Shown here: in pieces, positions 10,935-21,395 of the stretch
How the letters are laid out: every line of letters begins with the position of its first letter
How positions within the stretch are numbered: position 1 is the first letter of the stretch
DNA from: Coprinopsis marcescibilis
Lineage: Eukaryota > Basidiomycota > Agaricomycetes > Agaricales > Psathyrellaceae
Direction: 5' to 3'
Length of the DNA stretch: 64,000 bases
Assembly (NCBI GenBank): GCA_004369085.1
Contig: ML210181.1
Span: forward strand, 124,001 to 188,000
The notes under the pieces: model-generated
The model's database searches: none
What the model saw: only the letters and a program-made list of their open reading frames with translations
Told to the model about the DNA's origin: nothing
Program-made: the position numbers and the translations under genes

Positions 10935-11907
10935 TCAGTCGACGCGAGCACGCTTCTTGGCGGTGCCATTGGCCTCACCGTTAGAGTGACCGTTGGCTCC
11001 ATTAGTGGCTGAGAAGTATTCGAGCTTTGCGTGAGGATCGGCCTTGATGGTCTTGGAACCTTCGGTCCAGTTAGCGGGGCAAACCTCGCCGTATTTGTCC
11101 TTTAAGATAGTTATTACCAGATGCAGAACATTGTTACTTTGCTGCTTACAGTGAATTGGAAGGCTTTGATCAACCTGATGGTCTCATCGACAGAGCGTCC
11201 CACGGGGAGATCATTGACAGTGATTTGCCTGCCACGGCAACTGTGAGTAAAGAAGCATTTTCAATGACCAACCACAACGGACCTGAGGATGCCCTTCGGA
11301 TCAATCAAGAAGAGGCCGCGCAGAGCGACACCCTCGTCCTCCAGGAGGACACCATAGTCTCGGGAGATGGACATGTTCCTGTCGGCGACTAGAGGGAGTT
11401 GGAGGTCAGGGCCAAGCCCGCCCTCCTTTCGGGGCTGAGTGGACCATGCGAAGTGAGAGAACTTGGAGTCGGTGGAAACGCCTGTCAAATGGTCAGTGGC
11501 TGGAAGCCAGTGGCATGGTGGGCCATCACATACCCAAGACGACAGTGTTCAACTCCTGAAATTGAGAGAGAGCATCGTTGAATGCCAATATTTCACTGAA
11601 AGAAAGTCCACATCAGTAAGTGAGAACATGAACATGCGCGGGCGACATACGTTGGGCAGACGAAGGTGAAATCCCTACAATATCATCCATTTAGCGTTTC
11701 AACGTGGTTGGGAGACCAGACGTACATAGGATAGAAAAGCAGAACGACCCTTTAAAAATGATATTCGTCAACACGCATGTAAATGATGACATTGCTTGCA
11801 ACTCACCATTTTCCTTGAAACTCTTCGAGTGAAACATCCTTGAAGAGGCCAGCTTCGACGGCTTCAGCCTTGAAGGTAGGGGCGGGGCGTTGAACAAGAG
11901 CGACCAT
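10935..11907 (-). CDS. TSA1: Typical 2-Cys peroxiredoxin (thioredoxin peroxidase)
   Basis: Reduces hydrogen peroxide and organic peroxides using thioredoxin. Seven exons (11907-11807, 11749-11726, 11674-11651, 11595-11534, 11481-11283, 11228-11150, 11099-10935) give 217 aa. The peroxidatic Cys48 lies in FVCPTE and the resolving Cys170 in EVCPAN, at the spacing of typical 2-Cys enzymes. The [12 protein letters not shown] segment, a GGLG motif linked to overoxidation sensitivity in eukaryotic members, is present. Two consecutive exons are only 24 nt long, and the second carries Cys48. After the conserved core, the C-terminus continues with an Asn/Gly/Ser-rich linker and ends KKRARVD. That tail resembles a short monopartite nuclear localisation signal, which suggests nuclear access; this is inference. 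The usual eukaryotic YF motif is represented by LEYFS. Confidence 0.95.
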
Positions 11908-12993
11908 GTTGAAAAAGTTCTAAAAAGTTTGTTTAAGGGAGGATGGAAGCAGATATGGAAAAGTTAAACGTTCAGGAATGTTAATAACGGAAGGAAATGG
12001 TGCCAGCAGTGTCTCTCATTTTTAATACGCGTTCTTTGCACTTGTTTACATCTTTGCCAGCTTGATCTCGGCCATGAGTCAATTCAGCCTAGCCTCATCA
12101 GGGAATCTTCAGGGCTCGGACCAAGTCTGGTCTGGTCTGGTCCCAGCAGGATATTATCTGACCTGTGGTAAATTTAGAATAATAAACAACATAATGATAT
12201 GTACTTTACAATCTCTGCTGAGAGTGTTCAGCTGAACAAATAGTTATAGCTGATAGACCATGAAGGCATGCTGCCCAACGTGACACTGACCCATCAGACC
12301 GTTGCCCCAAGGTAATTGCTGCTGATGCTGATTATTATCAATTATAAAGACGAACTGGCCTCGGACGCGCCATTTCGGCATCAAGACACCAAGTCAAACG
12401 CTTCTTCGGATAGTATGAATGCCGATAAGAACAAGGGCAAAGAGCCAAATTTGGCAGGGTGATTCTTCGGAGTGAACTACATCTGTCTGATAGCATACAT
12501 AGAACTGCAAGGGCAAGGGACGGACAGTTCACACGTCACCAAGGAGTACCTTGGCTAAAATCCTGATCCTCAAAGGATAGAGAATATCCTTGTTACAATC
12601 CAGATTCCAACCCAACGCAGAGTTAATCGAGTTATGACAGTTTATGTGGTGGGCATCTTGATATTTTGGACATCAGGTCACCAATTTGTTCTGAGTGAGT
12701 ACGTGTGAGAGCAGATATCTAAATTAGAGCATCTGTGCACGAATACCCCTGGTATCTGTGGCTTATCGCAGTTGTTATGAGGTTTATGTGGCGATGCGCA
12801 TTGCGCACTGCCCGAAACTCGCTTCACTCCCGAATTGGCAGCCGAAATTTTGCTTCGATAATTTTTGGAACGTGTGATCAGTTGTGAAAGCGGAATTGGT
12901 ATTTTTTAAATCGGGAGATACACCGGGGAAGTTAATGTACAAAAGCTACCAAGATGAACCGAGTTACAACGAATCAACAAACGACATGGAAGT
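11908..12993. other. Intergenic region, no gene seen
   Basis: About 1.1 kb separates the peroxiredoxin start from the 3' end of the next minus-strand gene. It must hold the peroxiredoxin promoter near 11908. The open frames at 12338-12532 and 12906-13100 show no domain or codon pattern I can support. The region around 12130 has a short CTGGT repeat run. Confidence 0.5.
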
Positions 12994-14537
12994 TCATGTT
13001 GGCAACTGATCGGCCAGCACCCGCGATGCAGCCTGTTCCCTCTCCAGTCTCTCCTTTTTCGCTTTGAGCTGAGCTTGCGCCAGAGCCTGCATAGATCCAC
13101 TAGGAGGGACCGTGTATCTAGTGGAGAAGGTTGGGAAGATCCTACTGTAAAGCGGAGGGAGTATCAGTATCCAAACATGAACCCAGTGATAAAAATACAA
13201 GCCCACCGGTTCCACCACTTCAATAGGTCGTCTACCTCTTCGTGGTAGTCGGGATTGTCCAAAAACCGGTAAAGGGATTGGTAGAAGCTCTGGGAGTCGG
13301 TTACTCTGTCTGACCTAGAAAACGGCTCCGCGTTCGTCAACGCAAAGCGAACCTGTGAGCAAGCGGCGAGGGCAAGGTTAAGAGTACAAGGCATGTTAAT
13401 AAAGGTGGCGGTAGTTACCTGCGTTGCGATATACACAATTGATGCGATGGTTACAGATGTCATGCCGTGAATCTGGGCATTTCCCTGCTTCGTCGCCTTG
13501 ATCGACTTCTTTGATTTACGAGCTGCAGTGGGACAAATGAAAACCCATAAGTATGCCTGATAATACGATCAGAATGTTGTACAGGTGAGAAGATTTGTAA
13601 GGTACGAAAAGCGTACTTACCTGAACCAGATATTCATTTTTGAGAAACCCAGCCCACACGTCCTCCCTGTTAAACTCCTGATTCTCGAAAAGAAACAATG
13701 GCCAGTCTTCAGGCCCTGGAGTTTGAGTTCCTTCAATTAATTCCTTGCGATGGCTACCTGCTTGTAGTGAAAGAAGCAACTTTTAAAGAGATCATCACTT
13801 ACGTTTCATTATTCCAGTCCTTGGAAATGGGACAGAGGAGCTGGCCAAGTCGTGGGTGAGCAAAACCTCTTGAGCTCTTTTCACCTGGATGGACGTAGGG
13901 GTCCAATGGGGCGTCATCGTTGAGAAATTCGATGACACCCTTTTTTAAGCCCTTGGTATCGTCACTGCGAGCACTGTCAGAACCTTTCTGAAGCTGCAGA
14001 GGGTGTCAAATGAGGCTGCAGAATGTGAGGACTGGACATACCAGGGCAGCAATGCGAGTGATTTGTTCCGGTGAATAATTCGCCAGCGCCTCATCGAGCG
14101 GAGGAAGAAATTTGAGGATTGCTTTGTAGACACGGTACTCAAGACGCTCCCTGCAATTTTGAAAGCGTTAAGAATCTCGATGCATTGTTTGAGTCACTGA
14201 CTGTTCTTCTGATGGGACATCGCCAACAGCATCAATGGCCACACCCATGGTCAGCAAGTGATTGATATTTGCGAATGCATATATGGAGCGTCCGATGTGA
14301 CGGCCATGGTGAACAAGAGGGTCTTGTTGAGACCTAGCTGGTGTTAAGAGGATATCGAATAACGCAGAAGAGGCCAGGACCAAACCGTTTGTTTCGATAT
14401 GGGAGTTGTAGAGCGTTGGGGGAGGGTGACCGTGATCGCTTGGTTCCCCTCTGGATGGGCATGGTTCCAGGGTCCAAAGGTGGGGATGCAGTGCGTTCAG
14501 GAGATCGGGGGACGGTAGAGCGAGGCATGTTGAACAA
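12994..14537 (-). CDS. DUF6698-type protein of unknown function
   Basis: Splicing gives a continuous protein. The N-terminus is Ser/Pro/Arg-rich (RSPERT, KRSRSPSP). A conserved region follows with SIYAFANINHLL, LKKGVIEFLNDD, GFAHPRLGQLLCP, WPLFLFENQEF and AYLWVFICP. It ends with KKSIKATKQGNAQIHGMTSV, VRFALTNAEPF and LLKWWNRRIFP, then a helical Gln/Lys/Glu tail. The order GF-HP-LLCP, WP-FL, then MxxVT...VRFAL and WWNR..FP is what I associate with DUF6698, a basidiomycete family with no known activity. About nine exons with short introns; start at 14537 or the in-frame ATG at 14528. Such genes are often near transposons, and this one sits about 2 kb from a Plavaka element. The family name is from memory and needs a profile search. 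Confidence 0.7.
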
Positions 14538-14879
14538 GGCTGAATAAAGGAAAAGTGTGCGAGGGGAACCTGTGGGTGAATGTGGTTAGAGTTGAACCAA
14601 CCACCCCTCGATAGAATGGGATTTATACCCGTTGCGACCTTAACAATTTCGGTGTTTGATCTAGCTTCTGGTTCAGTGCACGTTCAGAAGTCTCGTAGGT
14701 AAGCTTTGGAGTTCTCTGCCGGCCGAATAGAACTCGAGAACCACGGAGTTATTGAGTACGGCCTATGTATCTAGATTGGATCTCCAGGTCAAGGAGTAGT
14801 TGAGATCGACCCGAAGGTCATGCGAAACTATAAATCGCGAAACTTATTTTTGACCTGATAAAGCGAGTATCTTGCCTTT

Positions 14880-15850
14880 CTAAATTGGGTTGCACTCCTG
14901 AGTCATCTAGAGTAATGTTATATTGTGCCTGAGTCCGTAACGGAGAGGAAGCCTACGCATGTGTACCAGTATTGGTATACTTCTTGTCCCAAAGGACATT
15001 CTGCATTGAGTTGCAACTTGTCGTCGACTGGACCTGGGTCTACATTGACAGATGAAGATGCTGGAGTTGTCAATGACGGTGACAAGGTCGATGAGGATCA
15101 GCACAAGGCGGATGAAGAGGGTTGACAATAAGGATGGTGGTGATGCAAGCTCAGAAACTGAGGATGGAGATAGCAGTTAAGATGATGGTGACGAGGAGGA
15201 GGGTGACCAGGGTGGCGGTGAGGACTCCAAGCCGGTCCCCATTGAACCCTGCACCCGCGTTGGGTTTGGGGTCCAGTGTTTTCCTCTCTGTGGGTTGGAA
15301 GCTTCACGGTTGCCCGGACGGTGTTACACGCCCTAAAAAGAAGTCCAAGGCGGCGGCAGTCGATGCAGCAACTCCTACCATCAAGAAAAAGCCCGGCCGC
15401 AAACCAAAGGCTACTACTGCCGTTGCGGCTGAAACGGAGGTCGGGGTTACCCCGTATCGTAGTGGTGGGAGCAATATGTGTGTTGTATTGGTGGCAGTAG
15501 AAGTAGAAGTATCATACTATGTATCAGTAGTAGATGTGACAGTAGCTTGAACCTATGAATTGGTAGAATTGTGTTGTGATGTAGCTGAGCCTGTTTGTGC
15601 CGCTCGCCCCGTGCCACGAGCACGCTGGTATTTTTGGATCCAGATTTCTCAACAAGTAATTTTCACTAGGGCTGACCCTTGTTGTCATCGGGTTTGCGCA
15701 TCACATTCTGTCGTCCAGCTGCTGTCGTCTGAGTCTCTGCCGCTGAGTTCACACCATCCCCAGGGGATGTATCACAGCTGTCGCAGTAATTGTGGCCCCT
15801 TGCTTCCGCGAAAGTGATCTGCTGACGAGGTTCTGGGACATCTCCAAGTA
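14880..15850 (+). pseudogene. Low-complexity remnant with an AT-hook-like peptide
   Basis: Plus-strand reading frames at 14925-15125 (acidic Asp/Glu/Gly-rich) and 15122-15550 look like pieces of one disordered protein. They are interrupted by stops and frame changes, for example near 15120 and 15175. The second contains KKKPGRKPKA at about 15390, a match to the AT-hook core (P-G-R-K-P). I could not splice an intact gene. It may be the eroded end of a transposon-associated or chromatin protein next to the Plavaka element. Confidence 0.35.
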
Positions 15851-16412
15851 TATGGGATAAATGGAAAAGTAAAGGAATCCGACGTCGCCTGGAGTGCGGT
15901 ACTAAACGAAGGTGCGGTTAATCAAAGTACTCATCCAGATATCTTGCGCTTACCAGAACGTACAGCAGCGTCACGTAGGGAATAAGGGAGGGGGAAGTCG
16001 ACCGAAGGAGCGAGAAAGAGAAAGAGTAGTTCAGGCCTGAGAGCGTAAGACATACGCTCCAAGACATTTACTGTGGAGAGAGGGAAATACCCGGAGATGT
16101 CAGGGCATGTGTGAGGAACTGGTAGGGCCCTATCTACCGCGTACATTCAGAATGACTGCTTGTGGTCGGGAGATTGACAATATCATGGTCGCCGGAGGGT
16201 GTTGAGTCTACTCGGAGTCGTACATTGAGAGTATGGATGCAGTTTATATTGAGGCAGGGGATTTCAACGCACCATCTGAGCCGTTGTTCGCTCGTTCGGG
16301 GAAATAGGGATAGCGAGAGACAGTGGAGCTCATCCTGAGTTGAGTTGCAACACGAACATCAGAGGTAGAAGTATATGACTATATATATGCAGACAAAGCC
16401 CCAACATGACCA
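15851..16412. other. Left flank of the Plavaka transposase, candidate terminal region
   Basis: No gene is supported here. The 10-mer at 16295-16304 (ttcggggaaa) recurs in inverted orientation at 21142-21151, on the other side of the transposase. The two may be parts of terminal inverted repeats, but I could not define exact ends or a target-site duplication. Confidence 0.3.
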
Positions 16413-19400
16413 TTATCCAAACAAAACCTGGTCCAGACCAAACTCTTCTTCAGATTCAGGCAAGGGAATATCGTCTCCTTCTGAGTCTTCATCTTCAGAA
16501 TCTTCAAACGGGGCATCGTCGTTATCAATTAGAGTCCCAGAGCCAATACTCTGGGTAGTCATCTCATAATCCCTTTCGTCTTCCGATGAACCTATTGCTG
16601 ACTCCCCGCTGTCATCTTGTATATCTGGCATTTCAGGGCTACGAGCTCCGTGCGAATAGATATGGCCAACTGCCATCCCCCAATTATACCGCATGTACAT
16701 GTCGCGGTCCACGAATCTAAAAATATGGTTAATCAAGAATCAAACAGAGGAAACACCGATGACTTGCCGGTTGACATAGTATTCCTTCCAATCCTTGGAA
16801 TCCCTTGCGCAACTGGAACGATCCTTATCTGTCTCCTTCCTTGCCATCCCAAGAAAAAAGCGCGGGATAAGGTGACAGGCGCGAACAACATCCTGCGGGT
16901 CAAGGAACCCAAATCCATTGGGATCGTCTAAGGGGAGAAACTTAACGGTGTCGAGCTTCTTGGATGACCAAGTGTTCTGCGTGTCATTGACTGGCTGAAA
17001 CCACCGGACCCATAAGAAGTCGAAGCGGTGTTTCTCCAAATCGAGGGAGTACTTCCCACTGTATACCACGTTGGTATGAAGAACTGCAAGCACTCGAGCG
17101 TACAAGTATGGGTGCCCGCTGGCAACGCTTCCGGGAGATGAGGCCTGATAGTTGCCATTGAGAACCATCACATCTCTCCGAGGGGTATCCGGGTTGATCA
17201 GGTCCTGAGCTTGACACACATCGTAGGTTGTATAGTTGATGCGAAGTATCTTGTGCCTATAAAGGCGGGAGTTGTGAAAGAAGATGCAGTGCAATGGATT
17301 TTCGGATAATCCAGCTTCCCGAAGACGAGGACTCCACGGTAGCTCCAATGATTCCTTGCGATGATACTCCTGGACACGTGGGAGTAGATGGGACCTGAGC
17401 CCGGCTTGGAAATCCTTGGAGCAGCAAGTCCTGGTAAGTGTTCCTCAAGTAAACATGACCAATACAATACGCATACCTGTATGGCGGGATCGCCCCTGTG
17501 CCTGGGGATGAAAGCGACAAGATGGACAGGCAGATGCTGCGATATGCCGACAAAGTATGGCACTTGAGAGCCAGGCAGAGGCGCAGGGCCTTCGAGCACA
17601 GAAGGCCTGCAAAGTTTAATGAAACGGCCAATCCTCTTTTGGCGCATTTGAATTTTGGCCAATTGTTTAGGCACATCCTTGTGGCTAGTTCTGATATAAT
17701 CGCCTTTGGGAAACTTGTGGTTTTCTTCGTGCTACATAATCCCATTGTTAACTTCATTCTGAATCAACATAATGAGATAACGATAACCTACGATGCCACT
17801 GTCAGATGAGTCTGTCGTTCCGGACCATTCGATAGAGGATGCCACGTCTCCGAGGGCGTGGAACGTATACGTTTCCAGGCTGAATTCTTTTGGTTTCTTG
17901 CCAGAAACACCTGGTAGAGCCCCTAAGCTTTATATTAGAATTCTTGTACTCAAACAAAGAGGGCCGAAAAACCTTCCGGTATCACACTCATTCCTTCTTG
18001 AGGCTCGCTTTCTTTGGCCTTCCCCTTCCCTTTGCCCGCCGTAGACCCGGTGGCCGCCGCTTTAGCCTTCAAAGCCGCTCTTTTCATGCGAGCAGCATAC
18101 TCCTTCTTGAGCTCAAAGGTTTTAACCTCCTCACACGTGGTGGCCTTGAAGTACCGCACATCTGCACCAAGAATAGCCGTCCACTCTTTGAGCAAGGTCA
18201 AGGTTTCGTCAGTGTGTAGGCGAAGTTTGGCCAAGGCGTGCCAATGTGCCAGACTGAACAGCATTCTGAGAACGCGCCCATTATGAGGGTGCGGAAGTAA
18301 CCCCTCAAAGACTGCCATTGCACACTAAAGTTCGGTTGAGGATTTGTCAAACTCGATGGAATCAATTTATATAACGTACTTGGAGCATGTCCTCAAAGTC
18401 CCGTGCTGCCAGCTGCTTAGCCTCGGACATGTTTGCCTTGAATCGTCGAATGGTATCTGTCCCGAACACCGGTGTATTTCGGTACCTGCAGATAGGAGAA
18501 TGAACATGAAAAGAAATAGGAGTGGATGCATAGCACACCGTTTATCCAGTTCATGTGCAGCCAACGGATCAAGTTCTTGAAGGATACGAAGGAGATGGGT
18601 GAAAATTGCTTTGAAAACACCGAGCTCAAACTCGTGGAGGATGTCGGATACGAAGACTCCGAAAACGTCAAAGCCAAATGGTCTCAGCTTAGTTGTGAGA
18701 ACATTCTGTGGAGCCAAAACATTATGGAGCACCCTTTATCGAAGGACGAGAGTCACGAACCACAGTCGGTACCCATGACCCAGATCGTAGGTGCACCTCC
18801 ACTGCCGCTGATTGAATGAACTCGTTGCAACCATGTATTGCCATTTGGGCATCTTTCGTTTTCCGCTGGAAGTCTCTGTTGTCGGATCTTGTTGTCTTCA
18901 CATTACTTCTTATCTTCATGTCGCTTGGTCGTCCCATGTTGGGAATTTTCTTGATCAGGACGAAGCAACGAGGGCAGGGGCAGCCGCCCATCTGGCGAAT
19001 AGTTGCTGTAAGAACCCTAAGCAGATGAGTATAAGTCACCCATAGAATGATAGCACTCACTTTTCGGGATAATCGGCAGAGTAGGAGAATATACGAGGGT
19101 AGAATCGCCTTTCTACTCCATCATACCACATGACCACAATGCCATGCTGGTAAGCTTCAATGAACTCCTTGTCAAGAAGGATGTCCCATTGAGCCTGAAA
19201 CAGTTCACGGTTGCAGTGTGTTACGATTTTTTGAAAGCGGCTTGTAGGCCAAAATTGACCGGTATGTTGTTGGTAAAAATCCTTGAACGAGTCAGGAAGC
19301 TGAAGAGGGAAATCTCGTGAGCTTGGAGGAAGCGCGGCATTGTAATTGGAATTTTATACCTTCTCCAAGTAGGCAACCTGTTCAACTAGCCTCAAGCTAC

Positions 19401-21151
19401 GTTTTCGGCGACGATACTTGGAGTCGTTCCCAAAGTAAATATACACAGGCCAGATTTTGACCATCCCCGACCTGGTAGCTACTGTTGCATCTGAGCCGAC
19501 CATGATTGCAACCACGTGGCGAGGTCTGCTGCAATCCGGCTCTGGTGGAAGCATCTGGAAAGGCGGAATGTTAGCAATGGAGTCAACAACGCGGGAATAG
19601 AATTACCTGAACTTGTTCATGCAACTTGGCGAATGTCGGTGATGTATATACTTCCCCGTAGACCTTTGTACCTTGACCTTGAATGCTTCCCGGGTTCCAA
19701 TTAAGCTCATGAGGCAGTATGTGGAATTGTTGCTGTTCTGTTACATTGAGAAGTTTTTCTTCGACAACCGAGCGGAGAGATCGATGATAGAAGTTTGGGA
19801 CGGTAAACGTCTTCGTGCCAGGGAGGACAGTGCCCTTGTCAAAAGGGATGCGAATTTTGACATCCGATTTCTTCCACGACGTTTCGTCAAACCATGCCGT
19901 TGTATCGTCGCCTATTTTTTCGGTGTGCTCCTCGACTGAAAGACCGAGGAGCAGGTTAACTCTTCTCCAATTAGTGCTGCTAACGTCGCTGGGTTGAAAT
20001 TCAGGGTCTCCAATGATTTCGAGGAGTTTCTGGAACTCGCCCTGTGACTTTTGGACACCGCCGTTCCAGTACCAACTGCTTAAGCGAAGTGCCGTGAGAT
20101 TGGGGAAGATACCCATGTCCGCCAACTGGGGAGGATTAGAAGATAGGACCACATTGGAAGGACCCGCCACGCTGGGCACTATTGTTGTTTGGGTTGGATC
20201 GTTGTCAGGGTAGTCGAGTCCTTCTTCAAGATCCTCCCATTGGATGAAGCCATCAGGGTCGGAGTGTGCGTCGTCAAAGTAATTATAGATCTTTTACAAG
20301 CCGAACTTGTTCTTCTTGGTGGAGAATGGGGGGGCGTACACAAGCCGTGCCATTTGTTGAAGTGATGGAGGATTTACGCTATCTTCCAAGGCTGTGACCG
20401 GAGGGATATCTTGATTGACGGGTGGGCGGTCGTCGGTATCGCGGTCCATAGGATCACCGTCCAAATCATCATTGACTGTCTTGTTTGCTTGCGGGAGGAC
20501 GATGGGAATGACAGTTGTTGGTGCAAAATGAATTAATTTTCGAACAATGTGTGCTTTGGAACTGACGCGATGACCACGACCGTAGATCTGAAGATGAACC
20601 AGAATGTTGAGGCCTCGGCTTGTGGTCAAACCTAAGAAACTTACCTTGGGTTCTGGCTCTGGAGGTACCATGATTACATCTTCCTCAAGGGGTGCCTCGT
20701 AATCTGGCGGTGCCATGACTACATCGAGATCCTGGGTTGAGCTTGGGGCCTTGCCGACAGTGCTATGTTAGCGATACAATATACAGGAGGCAATCCTTCC
20801 TCACCTCATCCTCCAGTTTCCTTTTCTTGCTGGCTGAGCCTTCTCCCTTGTTCATCTTGGCGTTGTGCAGCCGCAAATTCCTTGCTAGTGTATCTAGGTG
20901 CCTCGGACAATTTTTTAGGTGCATATTGTGTGTCCGCACGGAGGTGAGTATCTTATAGCATGAAGGGCACTTCAACTCCTGTGATGTGTCCATGGGGGCA
21001 AAGGTCAGACAAGTACAGATGCCTATCTGGCCCCGCGTTTGACGATATATAGAAGAAGTACATCGGCTTCAGTGGAGGTCATCGGCCAAGTCCAATTCAC
21101 ATCAGGCCAATAAGAATTTTCGGGGTAGTGTTACTCCTATGTTTCCCCGAA
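16295..21151 (-). mobile_element. Plavaka-type (CACTA-like) DNA transposon
   Basis: The element is defined by a long minus-strand transposase (16413-20993) flanked by an inverted 10-mer (ttcggggaaa at 16295, tttccccgaa at 21142). Plavaka elements are class II transposons abundant in Agaricomycetes. The right flank also holds a hairpin (TTTCGGGG/CCCCGAAA around 21117-21152). The boundaries given are those of the inverted 10-mers and are provisional. Confidence 0.6.
16413..20993 (-). CDS. Plavaka transposase
   Basis: Catalyses movement of the surrounding DNA element. The protein begins with a zinc-finger-like module, C-x2-C...H-x4-C (LKCPSCYKI...HLKNCPRHL). A low-complexity linker and the conserved transposase body follow: LTALRLSSWYWNGGVQKSQG, LPHELNWNPG, MVKIWPVYIYFGN, VMWYDGVERRFYPRIFSYSA, DYPEKVLTATIRQMGGCPCP, DVFGVFVSDILHEFELGVFK, LHTDETLTLL, and FHALGDVASSI. 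The C-terminal part (LYRHKILRINYTTYDV, RFDFLWVRWF) ends in an acidic tail. Frames join through small introns, for example the one before HEENHKFPKGDY at about 17735-17790, so the copy may still be intact. One stretch near 20180-20300 needs an unusual intron or carries a stop. Acidic catalytic residues cannot be assigned with certainty by eye. Confidence 0.85.
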
Positions 21152-21395
21152 ATGGAGCCTATGGGTTAGTGTTTGGATGAATGCCCCAGGTTAAGTACCG
21201 CATGCCTGCACATGCACCATGGAGCATTACTTGCGAGTTCACGATACAGATATTCACATGGGTTTCATCTTCACGTTTATCCGAAATTGCTTTGAAACAG
21301 AATTATAATTGAAAGGAATAAAAAATGGCTGATGTACAAGATCAACTCGATGCTCAAAAGATTTGGAAAGAAAGTACAAGAAGTGTAAGCTCGTA
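20994..21395. other. Spacer between transposase start and next gene
   Basis: It contains the transposase promoter side and the likely right end of the element. An 8-bp perfect stem (tttcgggg at 21117-21124, ccccgaaa at 21145-21152) flanks a 20-nt loop. No coding region is seen. Confidence 0.4.
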
